In this document: in pieces, positions 54,638 to 63,043 of the stretch
How the letters are laid out: each line of letters opens with the position of its first letter
Numbering within the stretch: the first letter of the stretch is position 1
Assembly: GCA_963787675.1 (NCBI GenBank)
Contig: CAWBDV010000006.1
Span: 186,001-250,000 of the forward strand
DNA: 64,000 bases
Direction: 5' to 3'
Source: JAJPKK01 sp963787675
GTDB lineage: Bacteria > Pseudomonadota > Alphaproteobacteria > Rhizobiales > Xanthobacteraceae
Translations under genes and position numbers: made by a program
The notes under the pieces: generated by a model
Seen by the model: only the letters and a program-made list of their open reading frames with translations
Told to the model about the DNA's origin: nothing
Database searches by the model: none

Positions 54638-55114
54638 ATGCTGATCAAATTCACGGTCAATGGCGAGCCTGCCGAATTCGACGGGCCTGAGGACGTTCCG
54701 CTGTTGTGGGTCGTGCGTGAACATCTGGGTCTAACGGGTAGCAAATTCGGTTGCGGCGTCGGGGCCTGCGGGGCCTGCACGATGTTTATCGAGGACGCTC
54801 CAACGCGGACATGCATCATGCCGATCGTCATGGTCCGGGGCAAACGCGTAACGACTATCGAGGGCTTGTCCCGGCATGGTGCGCATCCAGTCCAGAAGGC
54901 CTGGATCGATCTCGATGTCCCTCAATGCGGCTATTGCCAGTCCGGCATGATCATTGCCGCGGCGCACCTTCTGAGCGAACATCCGCACCCGACCGACCAG
55001 GACATTGATCGGGAGATGACAAATCTCTGCCGCTGTGCGTCCTATGCACGCATTCGAGCCGCGATACATCTCGCGGCAAGATCGAGGAGCGGTACAGCCA
55101 AAAGTGTTTTTTAA
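54638..55114 (+). CDS. Isoquinoline 1-oxidoreductase alpha-type [2Fe-2S] subunit
   Basis: A 158-residue IorA-type protein. First cluster: SKFGCGVGACGACTMFI then RTCIMP; second cluster: VPQCGYCQSGMI and TNLCRCASYARIRAAIHLA. The N-terminus LIKFTVNGEPAEFDGPEDVP matches the family and the scrap at 13947. It is the electron-transfer partner of the preceding subunit; no FAD subunit or cytochrome gene follows. Confidence 0.93.
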   Translation: MLIKFTVNGEPAEFDGPEDVPLLWVVREHLGLTGSKFGCGVGACGACTMFIEDAPTRTCIMPIVMVRGKRVTTIEGLSRHGAHPVQKAWIDLDVPQCGYCQSGMIIAAAHLLSEHPHPTDQDIDREMTNLCRCASYARIRAAIHLAARSRSGTAKSVF

Positions 55115-56088
55115 TTCGCGGTGAGTTGTCGCCCCATGCTCCGGCGCGCCACACACCTTTCGTGAAGCGTGCTTGATCGATCAGGGGATCCTTTTTGGTC
55201 CCAGAATATGGATTGTTAGCGGTTCAGCCTAATCGCTGACCTTCCGCTCCGGTCTACAACGGTCGCACAGCCAACGCGGTCGGGACGACCCGGTTAGGAC
55301 CTGATCCGCGGAGGGCATTATGGCCAGCGGTCGCGTGTACCGCGCCAACAGGCCGAACACATGGCTGCTCCGACCACCGCTGCACCGTGAAGAAAACTCT
55401 TGCCGACCCGGAGCCGTCCACACGTGGCCCATCTCGGAATCCACGGCCTCCGAGGCTGGCGGCGGCTTTCTGGCGTAGTGCTGTCGCGGCGAGCGTCGCC
55501 CACCTGCTCGTCTGACAGGGGCCAGAGTGGCTACGACTTGGCGAGACGATCAAGACCTCGCCGGATGTGCTCGGACAGCGGTGAGGTGCCGTCGTCGTCG
55601 ATCATCGCGAGCCTTTTTTCGATCTCGTCTTCGACGTCGACGGGATGAGTTACGGCCGCGGTTACGCCAATCGACTCGTCAGTCGCCCTTTTTCAGCACG
55701 TAACTCACGTAACTCCTGTAACTGCAATGATTTAGACCCGTAACTCCCGGTGCGGTTACGCCTGTTAGGGTGTTACGCCTGTTTCCACCGAGAAATCGCC
55801 GCGTGCGTAGCCAGAAGACGATTTCGCAGATCAGGCTGCATCATCGCCTCCCTCGATGATCGCTGCGCTCGTTTTGGCGTGGGCGACATGGTCACCTAGA
55901 AAACGAATGTCCTCGGAAATTCAATGTAGGCGCTGTTCTTCGCCCTCTCGGCGACGATCGAGCATCCTCGTAGCGGGAAGTAGATGCCAGTCTCCTGATT
56001 CCGTGGAACGCAGCGCGTCCATGATTGAAACGGGTCGGATCAGAGCGGTGGGCGTGGCGACGCTGCCACCGGCAAACTTTTTCGATGT
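55115..56088. other. Geneless stretch, 974 bases, with repeats
   Basis: No convincing gene. A minus-strand frame ending at about 55528 reads VEDEIEKRLAMIDDDGTSPL then SEHIRRGLDRLAKS; it looks like the C-terminus of a small regulator or antitoxin, but a stop codon lies about 55 codons upstream with no good start, so I treat it as a possible remnant. The right half (55649-55783) has a cluster of GTAACT/GTTACG repeats. Confidence 0.4.
55649..55783. repeat. Cluster of GTAACT / GTTACG repeats, iteron-like
   Basis: GTAACT occurs at 55700, 55709 and 55718 with exact 9-base spacing, and again at 55740. GTTACG occurs at 55649, 55661, 55755 and 55772; the last two belong to a 12-base direct repeat GTTACGCCTGTT spaced 17 bases apart. 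Such regular short repeats in AT-richer DNA are seen at replication or transfer origins and at multimeric regulator sites. No Rep gene is adjacent, so the function is open. Confidence 0.6.
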
Positions 56089-56643
56089 TCACGGCGATAT
56101 ACCCTTCCGATCAGCAGCCAGCCTCTGCGCTTCGGCGATCTGCGCGGCGGTCATCTTCTTTGCAACGAGTTCGCGGTTGCGAACCGCCTTGTCGCGGTCC
56201 TCCTTCTTTATGGCGGAGCCGGATGCGGCGATATTGAACGATACGTGCGCTTGGACCAAGCTCCGCGGCACGCCCTGTCCGTTGGCGTACATGGCGCCGA
56301 GATCGTTCTGCGCGCTGGCATCGCCCTGGTCAGCAGCACTTCGAAACAGCTTCGCCGCCTCGCTGTAGCTCTGCCGCACGCCCTCGCCGCCGAAGTACAT
56401 TACTCCCAGTCCTCGCTGACCGCTGGCATCGCCCTGTGCGGCGGCTTTCCGGAACCAAGCATCTGCATTATTGCTTTCACCCATAAACCCCGAAAGCGGC
56501 CGGCCGTCGATGCCCGTCTCCCCTGACAGTCCTCCGCCTATTTGCTCTACGGGGTAGGGAGCGCCTGCGAAGCTTACCGAATTGAACAATCCAAAATCAA
56601 GGAGTCCCGAAGCGTTATTGGTTATATACCATCCGTAATTCAC
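56089..56643 (-). CDS. Sel1-repeat protein, probably 5'-truncated by an IS remnant
   Basis: A 184-residue frame. Two clear Sel1-like repeats: ADAWFRKAAAQGDASGQRGL followed by GVMYFGGEGV, and AAKLFRSAADQGDASAQNDL followed by GAMYANGQGV; then a partial repeat (AHVSFNIAASGSAI) and the common tail ELVAKKMTAAQIAEAQRLA. Sel1 proteins act in protein-protein contacts. The first 60 residues lack similarity, there is no signal peptide, and the frame begins at the edge of the IS1182-like remnant, so the original N-terminal repeats were probably lost. Confidence 0.7.
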   Translation of the reverse strand: MNYGWYITNNASGLLDFGLFNSVSFAGAPYPVEQIGGGLSGETGIDGRPLSGFMGESNNADAWFRKAAAQGDASGQRGLGVMYFGGEGVRQSYSEAAKLFRSAADQGDASAQNDLGAMYANGQGVPRSLVQAHVSFNIAASGSAIKKEDRDKAVRNRELVAKKMTAAQIAEAQRLAADRKGISP

Positions 56644-56644
56644 C

Positions 56645-57302
56645 CCACCCCCGACGCTGCCAGGAAAGAGGACGTTACCGCCGATCGATCACAGCTCGCC
56701 AACGTCGCGTCCCAGGCGAAGAGCGTCCTTGGTGCTGACCATCTCGATGTCGTCGCCGATCGCGGCTACTTCAACAGCACCGAGATTCTGGCATGCGAGC
56801 AAGCCGATGTTACGGTGACGTTGCCGAAGCCAATGACATCGGGTGCGAAGTCGGAAGGCCGCTTCGGCAAGCAGGACTTCGTCTACCTGCCGACCGAGGA
56901 TGTCTAGCGCTGTCCAGTAGGCGAGAAGCTCACCTACCGCTACACCAACGTGGATGATGGCAAGACGCTACGCCGCTATTGGACAACGGCATGTCCGAGC
57001 TGCCCGCTCAAATCTCAATGTACGAAGGGACCTGAGCGGCGCATCACCCGATGGGAGCACGAGCATGTGCTCGAAACCGTGCAACAGCGTCTCGATAAGA
57101 ATCCGCAAGCGATGCGGGTGCGCCGCGAGACCGCCGAGCATCCTTTCGGCACGCTCAAAATCGGATGGGTGCGACACACTTCCTAATGAAGACGCTGCCG
57201 TGCGTAGCCGCCGAGATGGCCCTACACGTGCTGGCCTACAATCTCACCTGCGTCATGAACATCATGGGGATCCAACCGCTCATGGCGGCAATGCGGGCAT
57301 AG
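56645..57302 (+). pseudogene. IS1182-family transposase, decayed 3' part
   Basis: The frame reads VTADRSQLANVASQAKSVLG, LDVVADRGYFNSTEILACEQ, VTLPKPMTSGAKSEGRFGKQ, then hits an in-frame TAG at 56905-56907, and resumes as RCPVGEKLTYRYTNVDDGKT and RITRWEHEHVLETVQQRL. Near 57165 a one-base indel changes frame, and the true end continues as MKTLPCVAAEMALHVLAYNL to a TAG at 57300-57302. The 5' half of the transposase is absent. The element is therefore dead; no terminal repeats were identified. Confidence 0.85.
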
Positions 57303-57425
57303 TCAAATCTAAAAATAGCCGCAGATCGCCAACTCACAGAGTCGACTTGTCTCTGTACTTCATGCCTTTTGACCCGAAGGAGACCTCAATGGGGACAAAA
57401 GCCGCCGCTGAACTTTTCCATTTGA

Positions 57426-57760
57426 TTACTTCGGAAGCCGGGGCTTCTGGTGCGGCAGCCCGCTATCGTCGATATCGAAATCTGGATCGAAGAGCGTCTT
57501 GCCCTGCGCGCCGAGAAAGGTTGGCTGCGCTTTGATCCACTCGCTTGGCTTCATCTCCTTAGCGTAGGCGACGAGCCGCGCTTCCAGATCGCTCACGATC
57601 TCAGGATATCGATCTGCGAGGTTGTGCTGTTCGCCTGGGTCCTCCGAAAGATCGAAGAGCTCTGTCCTGCCGGGAAACAACGCGATCTTGACCAGCTTCC
57701 AATTGCCTTTACGGATCGCGCCGCGAAAGGCCTGTACCCGTCCGACCGACGCCGCCTTGA
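57426..57760 (-). pseudogene. C-terminal fragment of a sulfatase
   Basis: The minus-strand frame reads VQAFRGAIRKGNWKLVKIAL, FPGRTELFDLSEDPGEQHNL, ADRYPEIVSDLEARLVAYAK and ends at 57426. This is the standard end of type I arylsulfatases (RGAxRxGxWKL, LYDLxxDPxExxNLA). The catalytic N-terminal part with the formylglycine motif is missing; the IS66 element begins where it should continue. The gene was probably cut by that insertion. Confidence 0.82.
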
Positions 57761-57787
57761 TTGACGGTGGCCTTTGCTGAAGCGTGT

Positions 57788-57811
57788 GACCTTAAGGCTA
57801 GCTTTAAGGTC
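57788..57811 (+). promoter_or_regulatory. Hairpin covering the tnpA ribosome site
   Basis: GACCTTAA (57788-57795) is perfectly complementary to TTAAGGTC (57804-57811) across an 8-base spacer. The AAGG at 57806-57809, 7 bases before the tnpA ATG, is inside the stem. A transcript entering from outside would fold and hide the site, a known way for IS elements to avoid read-through expression. The effect is inferred. Confidence 0.5.
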
Positions 57812-57816
57812 GACAG

Positions 57817-58224
57817 ATGCGGGTTGAGGTTCTTGACGGGGTCGAACGGCGGCGACGGTGGTCGTCCGACGAGAAGATGCGGCTTGTGGAAGAAACGCTG
57901 GTGCCAGGCGCGAAGGTTTCCGAGGTCGCTCGGCGGAACGGCGTTTCGGCAAGTCTTCTTTTCACCTGGCGCCGACAAGCGCGGGCGATCGAAGCCCCGG
58001 CCGCGGTCGTGCCGCGCTTTGCGGCCGTGCGGATCGCCGGGCCGAACCCGGTGGCGGCCATCGCGAAGCCACCATCCGATGAACCCCCACAGTCGCGGCC
58101 GGCGACGTCAGGCCGAAGCGGTCTGATCGAGATCAGTCTCGGCGGCGGTCGGCGAGTGCGGGTTGATGCGAATGTCGACGCTGCAGCTTTGGCGCGGGTT
58201 CTCGACGTGCTGGAACGGCGATGA
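57817..58224 (+). CDS. tnpA: IS66 family accessory protein TnpA
   Basis: A 135-residue helix-turn-helix protein of the IS3/IS66 Orf1 kind. RRRRWSSDEKMRLVEETLVP, GAKVSEVARRNGVSASLLFT and WRRQARA form the DNA-binding part (residues 12-52). The C-terminus (LIEISLGGGRRVRVDANVDA, then ALARVLDVL) is the usual IS66 end. Its stop overlaps the start of tnpB by 4 bases. Confidence 0.92.
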   Translation: MRVEVLDGVERRRRWSSDEKMRLVEETLVPGAKVSEVARRNGVSASLLFTWRRQARAIEAPAAVVPRFAAVRIAGPNPVAAIAKPPSDEPPQSRPATSGRSGLIEISLGGGRRVRVDANVDAAALARVLDVLERR

Positions 58225-58568
58225 TTACGGTCCCTGGCAACGTACGAGTTTGGCTCGCGACCGGCCACACCGATATGCGCCGCGGATTCCGAGCCCTTGC
58301 TCTTCTGGTTCAGGAGACATTGAAGCGGGACCCTCATGCGGGCGATCTCTATGTCTTCAGAGGCCGTCGCAGTGACTTGATAAAAATCATCTGGCACGAT
58401 GGGCAAGGTGCGTGCTTGTTCACGAAGCGGCTTGAGCGCGGGCGCTTTTTGTGGCCCGCGATGACGGATGGTGTTGTGACGATCAGCGTCGCACAGCTCT
58501 CGTATCTTTTGTCCGGAATCGATTGGCGGATGCCCCAAGAAACCTGGCGGCCACAAGCGGCCGGGTGA
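58221..58568 (+). CDS. tnpB: IS66 family accessory protein TnpB
   Basis: A 115-residue TnpB with the family pattern MITVPGNVRVWLATGHTDMR, RGFRALALLVQETL, GDLYVFRGRRSDLIKIIWHD and GACLFTKRLERGRF. It is required with TnpA for IS66 transposition, role unclear. Overlaps tnpA by 4 bases; 70 bases separate it from tnpC. Confidence 0.95.
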   Translation: MITVPGNVRVWLATGHTDMRRGFRALALLVQETLKRDPHAGDLYVFRGRRSDLIKIIWHDGQGACLFTKRLERGRFLWPAMTDGVVTISVAQLSYLLSGIDWRMPQETWRPQAAG

Positions 58569-58638
58569 AACGTGACGAATTGACTCACGCGGCGGAACCA
58601 GCGCGATTTTTTGCGACGAATCTGATTGAACCTGCCTT

Positions 58639-60219
58639 GTGGCAATGCCTTCCGATCCGCTCCCCACAGACCTCGCCGCTGCGCATGCGATGATCCTGGC
58701 GCAGCGCGAAATGCTGACGATGGCGAGGAGCGAAGTGACCGTTGGCAGGCTTGAGATCGAGCGGCTGAAGCTGATGCTGGCCAAGGCTCGTCGCGAGCAG
58801 TTCGGGCAATCATCCGAACGCGGCAAGCAACTTATTGAGCAGCTCGAGCTCGCCATCGAGGACCTCGAAGAGACGCAGGCCGAAGTAGAGACCAAGGCCG
58901 AGATGGCGGCTCCGGAGGCGACCAGGGAAAAACGTGCCCGCACTCCGCGGCCGCCGCGCAAGCCACTGCCGGACAATCTGCCGGTCGAGCGGATCATCGA
59001 ACCGCCGCCCTGCACCTGCGGTAAGTGCGGCGGTGTTCGGCTGCGCAAGCTTGGCGAAGTGGTGTCGAAAACATTGGAATGCGAGCCGCGGCGCTGGAAG
59101 ATTATCGAGCACGTGCGGGAGAAGTTCTCATGCCGGGACTGCGAGGCGATTACCGAGCCGCCGGCGCGGTCCCACCCGATCCCCAGGGGATTTGCCGGCC
59201 CGAGCCTCCTGGCGATGGTGTTGGTCTCAAAGTTCCTTTTGCATCAGCCGCTGAATCGTCAGAGCGACACCTATGCGCGCGAGGGGATCGATCTTGACGT
59301 CTCTACGCTTGCCGACCGGGTCGGTGCCTGCGTGGTGGCGCTGGACCCGATCATTCAGGCCCTGTGGGCCCATGTCCTGAGCGCAGAACGGATCCATGCC
59401 GACGATACGACAGTGCCGGTGCTGGCGAAGCGCAAGACCGTGACGGGTCGGATCTGGACCTATGTCCGCGACGATCGGCCGTTCGGCGGCAAGGATCCGC
59501 CCGCGGCGGTCTTCCGTTACTCGCGCACTCGCGCCGGCGAGCATCCCCAGGAACATCTCGCCAGTTATGTCGGCATCATGCAGGCCGATGCGTTCGCGGG
59601 CTTCAATCCCCTCTACGACGCCAAACGGCGGCCCGCTCCGATCATCGAGGCGGCCTGCTGGAGCCACGGCCGCAGGTACTTCTTCAAACTGGCAGCGGAC
59701 ACTAAAGCGCCTATCGCGATTGAGGCGGTGCGCCGCATCGACGAACTGTTCGAGATCGAGCGTACCATCAACGGCATGACGCCGGAGCAGCGCATCGCGG
59801 TGCGCCAGGCAAAATCAAAGCCGCTCGTCGCCGATCTTGAAGTCTGGTTGCGCGCACAACTGGCACTCCTCTCCTCTAAGAACGATACTGCCAAGGCGAT
59901 CAACTACAGCCTCACCCGCTGGAAGGCATTCACCCGCTTCCTTGAGGACGGTCGCATCTGCCTCTCAAACAACGCAGCGGAGCGTGCGGTCCGCTGTGTG
60001 GCTGTCGGAAGAAAAAACTGGACCTTCGCGGGGTCCGACGCAGGAGGGCACCGGGCAGCTGCAGTTTATTCCCTTGTCCAGACCTGCAAGCTCAACGACG
60101 TCGATCCCCAGGCATGGCTCGCCGACGTACTGGCCCGTCTGCCGGATTACCCCGCGAACAGGATTGTCGATCTTCTGCCGTGGAATTGGAAAGCGGCGCG
60201 CCTCGCGATCGCTGCCTAA
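58639..60219 (+). CDS. tnpC: IS66 family transposase TnpC
   Basis: A 526-residue transposase. An N-terminal leucine-rich coiled coil (MLTMARSEVTVGRLEIERLK) is followed by a zinc-finger-like region (PPPCTCGKCGGVR, and FSCRDCEAI). The DDE catalytic core is present: Asp in HADDTTVPVLAKRK, Asp in MQADAFAGFNPLYD and Glu in LSNNAAERAVRCVAVGRKNW. The C-terminus (DYPANRIVDLLPWNWK) is the family standard. GTG at 58639 or ATG at 58645 can be the start. It appears intact. Confidence 0.95.
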   Translation: MAMPSDPLPTDLAAAHAMILAQREMLTMARSEVTVGRLEIERLKLMLAKARREQFGQSSERGKQLIEQLELAIEDLEETQAEVETKAEMAAPEATREKRARTPRPPRKPLPDNLPVERIIEPPPCTCGKCGGVRLRKLGEVVSKTLECEPRRWKIIEHVREKFSCRDCEAITEPPARSHPIPRGFAGPSLLAMVLVSKFLLHQPLNRQSDTYAREGIDLDVSTLADRVGACVVALDPIIQALWAHVLSAERIHADDTTVPVLAKRKTVTGRIWTYVRDDRPFGGKDPPAAVFRYSRTRAGEHPQEHLASYVGIMQADAFAGFNPLYDAKRRPAPIIEAACWSHGRRYFFKLAADTKAPIAIEAVRRIDELFEIERTINGMTPEQRIAVRQAKSKPLVADLEVWLRAQLALLSSKNDTAKAINYSLTRWKAFTRFLEDGRICLSNNAAERAVRCVAVGRKNWTFAGSDAGGHRAAAVYSLVQTCKLNDVDPQAWLADVLARLPDYPANRIVDLLPWNWKAARLAIAA

Positions 60220-60275
60220 CCAGCCCGCGAGCGATGGGGACGGTCCGCCTGCGGCACTGGCCGGGTGCATACTTT

Positions 60276-60775
60276 GTTCTCGGCATCACTCTCGTATGTC
60301 TTGCCGGTCAGCTTCTCGATCAGCTTGAAGTCGAGCGGCGGCACTAGCGTATCGATCGCCGGCAATTGATTGAGGAAGGCGAGCGCTGCGGGGGACGTCA
60401 TGCCGTTGTGTAGGACTTCGGTTTGGGCTGCGATCGACTGTTGCTCGATCTTGACCTTGGCGGCTTGTTCGACGGCGCCAATTCGCGTTTTTGTCATGCG
60501 TCGGAGTTCAGTGCGCCGGCCGATTCGTTGCGGCTGTACCATGCGGCCGAGATCGATGGCTGGAAGGCTCTTGGGATACCGAGTTCTTTGCAGCGTTCGG
60601 CGATTTGCTTGTTAGCCTCGACGACTGTTCGTTGGCGCAGCGCGCGATCTCGCGCCAGACAGCGTCTTGATCCCAATCATAGATGGCGCCGATTTGCTAT
60701 TCGACGTCAGTGAGCAACTCGTTGTCTCAGGTGGTGGATTCGGGCGGCGTCAGCAGCGCTCGCAAGGGGGGTCGG
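60276..60775 (-). pseudogene. Degraded copy of the hypothetical phage-like gene at 63040-63732
   Basis: Minus-strand frames read KQIAERCKELGIPRAFQPSI, then after a frameshift near 60500 RRTELRRMTKTRIGAVEQAA, and FLNQLPAIDTLVPPLDFKLI followed by EKLTGKTYESDAEN. These align throughout with the intact gene at 63040-63732. The DNA just beyond its 5' end (60721-60765, CGTTGTCTCAGGTGGTGGATTC...) also matches 63738-63780. Its 3' part is replaced by the IS66 right end. It is a partial duplication about 3 kb from its paralogue. Confidence 0.85.
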
Positions 60776-61029
60776 TGCCGTAAATCAGACTGACGATCAT
60801 CGCCCGGATGGCCGCCGGCCGCCGTCCCGCGAGAAGATCGAAGTTGTTAAAGGGCACTCACGACGTTCTTAAGACGAGCCATAACCACCGGAAGCGCTGG
60901 CTGCCCCTGCTGCGCCAATCGCCACACTGCCGTGCTGGCCGGGCCCAGGTACGCTGCCACCAGCGCCGACGCAGCACACGGGCGAAGATGACCCTGGCTG
61001 TGTTCGTCCGGAAATCGCGGTCTATTCAA
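60776..61029. other. Short region without a supported gene
   Basis: About 250 bases between the duplicated fragment and the binding-protein remnant. Frames here lack domains. It probably marks a recombination junction. Confidence 0.3.
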
Positions 61030-61350
61030 TCAGCACGTCTGCGCGCAATAGGAACCTTCCGGGATGGTCAATCCGATGGCCTTGGCGGTCTTGAGGTTGA
61101 CCACTAGTTCGTGCTTGGTCGGGAGCTGGACCGGCAGGTCGGCCACCTTGGCACTGCGGAACAGGCGATCGATGTGGGTCGCGGCTCGCGGCGATACAGG
61201 TCGCTGAATATTCGACCCATAAGACAAAACCGCCCGCGGCTGCGAGTTTCCGTTCGACGTGGGATGGCCGGCAGCCGATCCTGTGCCGCCAGCCGGATGA
61301 TCGCATCGCGGTATGCGCCGACGACCGGCGGGGGCACGAATGCACGAAAT
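61030..61350 (-). pseudogene. C-terminal remnant of an ABC substrate-binding protein (TrpX/PF04392 type)
   Basis: Across two frames the minus strand reads YRDAIIRLAAQDRLPAIPRR, then VLSYGSNIQRPVS, then THIDRLFRSAKVADLPVQLP and TKHELVVNLKTAKAIGLTIP, ending at 61030. This is the conserved end of TrpX/YnjB-like binding proteins (LPAIYxxREF, GGLMSYGxN, YVDKILKGxKPADLPVxxPTKFELVINLKTAKALGLTIP). A frameshift lies near 61230, and nothing of the N-terminal two thirds is left. On the 5' side the frame runs on to a Met at 61646 that overlaps the end of the small-gene operon; those 100 residues (MIPLTKHSTMGWSRSPSPLA...) have no family and may be the truncated next operon gene. Confidence 0.72.
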
Positions 61351-61642
61351 AGGAGTCCCTCTAGGGTTCCGGGCGGGCTGGGATCGGGAACTGAACCCTG
61401 GTTCATAGGATGGGCGCTGATAATGATGATTCCGAGCGCTCTGGCAGCGAGCGGCGAAGCGAAACGCACTTTTTTTTGTGAATGCCTGGTATTGCAGCGC
61501 GCTCGCGCGCGACCCTCGACCGGGTTGGGCGTCTCCAAGTACCTTTTCAATTCGGCGCGCGCCCTGGCGCTGATCGGACCATGGCCGGCGAGGGGGCTGG
61601 GTGATCGCGACCACCCCATCGTAGAATGCTTGGTGAGGGGGA

Positions 61643-61810
61643 TCATGGCGCGTGCTCCACGATCCAGGCCGGCACATCGATGTAGTAGAGGCTATCAACG
61701 TCCAATTGCTCGTCTTGTACTTGCGGCAACACGACGTAGCTGAACGTGAACGCGCTAAACAGCGTTCTGAGTTTGACGATCGGTTGTCTTTGATCGAGAT
61801 GCCACCACAT
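61643..61810 (-). CDS. Hypothetical small protein (phage/ICE-like operon)
   Basis: A 55-residue frame starting ATG at 61810 (MWWHLDQRQPIVKLRTLF) with an acidic C-terminal half (QVQDEQLDVDSLYYIDVPAW). It starts 2 bases after the stop of the preceding gene, and its end overlaps a downstream Met at 61646. No family recognised. Support comes from tight spacing and gene-like composition. Confidence 0.5.
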   Translation of the reverse strand: MWWHLDQRQPIVKLRTLFSAFTFSYVVLPQVQDEQLDVDSLYYIDVPAWIVEHAP

Positions 61811-61812
61811 GA

Positions 61813-62034
61813 TCACTTCGCTTTGCGTTTTTTCGCCGCGCAAGCGTTGTCGATCGATTGGCAGATACCGTGTGAATCTGCAAATGAGAGTTGGCCTGTA
61901 GCCAAACGCCAAGCAGCAATCCACCGGCGCGTAGTTACCTCGCGCTTATGCCGCAACAAGAACAACGATGGAATCCAAACGCCGAACACTTTAATCGGAT
62001 AACCTACTGTTCCGCCTTCACGTGTGATCAGCAT
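61813..62034 (-). CDS. Hypothetical basic protein (phage/ICE-like operon)
   Basis: A 73-residue frame from ATG at 62034 (MLITREGGTVGYPIKVFGVW) ending in a Lys-rich tail (DNACAAKKRKAK). Basic and with aromatic residues, it could bind nucleic acid, but no domain is recognised. It begins 4 bases after the previous stop. The DNA looks AT-richer than the core part of the window. Confidence 0.5.
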   Translation of the reverse strand: MLITREGGTVGYPIKVFGVWIPSLFLLRHKREVTTRRWIAAWRLATGQLSFADSHGICQSIDNACAAKKRKAK

Positions 62035-62038
62035 GAGA

Positions 62039-62230
62039 TCAATCCAGCTTGTAGCGTAGATCGAACACAGCGTTCGCTTCATCTTCCGTCAGCTTGAGGC
62101 CAAGCAGCATGTTGAGCGCTTGCTTCTCGATCAGCTTGATCAGCCCGACGCGCGTTGGCTCATCGATGATGATCAGCATCTCGTCATCGCGGATATTGAC
62201 GCGACGGTTTGAAGGCGGAAGGTTTCTCAT
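62039..62230 (-). CDS. Hypothetical small protein (phage/ICE-like operon)
   Basis: A 63-residue frame: MRNLPPSNRRVNIRDDEMLI, then IIDEPTRVGLIKLIEKQALN and MLLGLKLTEDEANAVFDLRY. The composition is acidic/helical and gene-like. No family recognised. It lies 47 bases after the preceding stop and 4 bases before the next gene. Confidence 0.55.
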   Translation of the reverse strand: MRNLPPSNRRVNIRDDEMLIIIDEPTRVGLIKLIEKQALNMLLGLKLTEDEANAVFDLRYKLD

Positions 62231-62277
62231 GGCTTACAACCAATCGGCTCAGATTGATCGAGGTGCCAGCGCATTGT

Positions 62278-62550
62278 TCATGCTCCCATCCACCATTCAA
62301 ATTGCGTTTTGCAGATGCGCAAGTACGCATAGTTGGTTTGGTTCTTGAAGATCGCGTTTTTGGCGCCGCCAGGAAACCACCATCTGCCAGCGCTAAGTCG
62401 CCACTCTCGGCACCACCACAGAACGCGAAGACGGCCGCACCACGTGACGCCGCACTCGTGATACAGCCAATATTCGCCAGTTTTGGGATGACGAAACCAC
62501 TCGCCCCACTCGTTGCGAATGTACGGAATGTTGATGTTCCAGCGCATCAT
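62278..62550 (-). CDS. Hypothetical Trp-rich protein (phage/ICE-like operon)
   Basis: A 90-residue frame with an unusual density of Trp and Arg (NEWGEWFRHPKTGEYWLYHE, RVLWWCREWRLSAGRWWFPG). Start ATG at 62550 abuts the stop of the previous gene at 62551. No known domain; four Cys are spread along it. Compact packing with its neighbours supports it as a gene. Confidence 0.6.
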   Translation of the reverse strand: MMRWNINIPYIRNEWGEWFRHPKTGEYWLYHECGVTWCGRLRVLWWCREWRLSAGRWWFPGGAKNAIFKNQTNYAYLRICKTQFEWWMGA

Positions 62551-62919
62551 TCATCTCGCTTTAGGATTCGCACGGGAATGTGCATCACGCTGATATTGCT
62601 GTGCTCGCAAATCCTTTAAGCACCGATGATCACCACCGTACCGCGTGCATGCGCTGCGGCCGGAATACATCCGCCGGCACAGCATTCCGTCGAGCGGCTC
62701 GCAGTTCAGAGTCTCAACGAAGTCAAGCATGAACTTGTGCGCCCAATCTTGCGTGTAGTCGCAATGGCAGCAAATCCAGCCTTTGCGCGTGGCAACGAGA
62801 TCGCGATCACCACCGCCGTCGTGGCCGGGACAGGTGAATGGATGAAACCGCCCATCATGCTGAAAGCGGTTTAGCGCATCGACTTGCTCAGCCGACCATG
62901 GTGCTTTGATTGCGCTCAT
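62551..62919 (-). CDS. Hypothetical Cys/His-rich protein (phage/ICE-like operon)
   Basis: A 122-residue frame from ATG at 62919 (MSAIKAPWSAEQVDALNRFQ). The central part has a likely zinc-binding arrangement: FHPFTCPGHDGGGDRD, then KGWICCHCDYTQDWAH, and later LNCEPLDGMLC. Short proteins with TCPxH and WxCxxCDYxQDWAH motifs are familiar in rhizobial phage-like regions, without known function. The start overlaps or nearly touches the stop of the preceding 40-residue gene. Confidence 0.65.
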   Translation of the reverse strand: MSAIKAPWSAEQVDALNRFQHDGRFHPFTCPGHDGGGDRDLVATRKGWICCHCDYTQDWAHKFMLDFVETLNCEPLDGMLCRRMYSGRSACTRYGGDHRCLKDLRAQQYQRDAHSRANPKAR

Positions 62920-62920
62920 A

Positions 62921-63043
62921 TCAGCACCACAACAAGCCATCGATGTCGGCCCAAAATCGCTTGTGATGCTCATAGCTTTGCCAAGCTGCCGCAGAATCGG
63001 CGATGACGTAAGCGAGCGCTTCCCAATAAGCTGATCTGCTCAT
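62921..63043 (-). CDS. Hypothetical 40-residue protein (phage/ICE-like operon)
   Basis: A very short frame: MSRSAYWEALAYVIADSAAA then WQSYEHHKRFWADIDGLLWC. Its ATG at 63043 overlaps the stop of the 63040-63732 gene in an ATGA arrangement, and the next gene begins 1 base after its stop. This precise coupling on both sides is the main support. The sequence is aromatic-rich and helical. Confidence 0.55.
   Translation of the reverse strand: MSRSAYWEALAYVIADSAAAWQSYEHHKRFWADIDGLLWC

Larger units (their letters stand above)
57788..60270 (+). mobile_element. IS66-family insertion sequence (tnpA-tnpB-tnpC)
   Basis: Three genes in the usual order and spacing of IS66 elements, all apparently intact. 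The element separates a sulfatase fragment on the left from a partial phage-like gene on the right. The exact ends and target duplication could not be identified by eye: the left end lies between 57745 and 57788 and the right end between 60222 and 60276, where similarity to the flanking paralogue at 63270-63300 begins. Confidence 0.85.

Noticed and set aside
57740..60290. Exact IS66 terminal inverted repeats
   Set aside because: A weak match between TGTACCCGTCC (about 57732) and the reverse complement of the region near 60260 was considered, but it is short and without a target duplication, so no ends are called.
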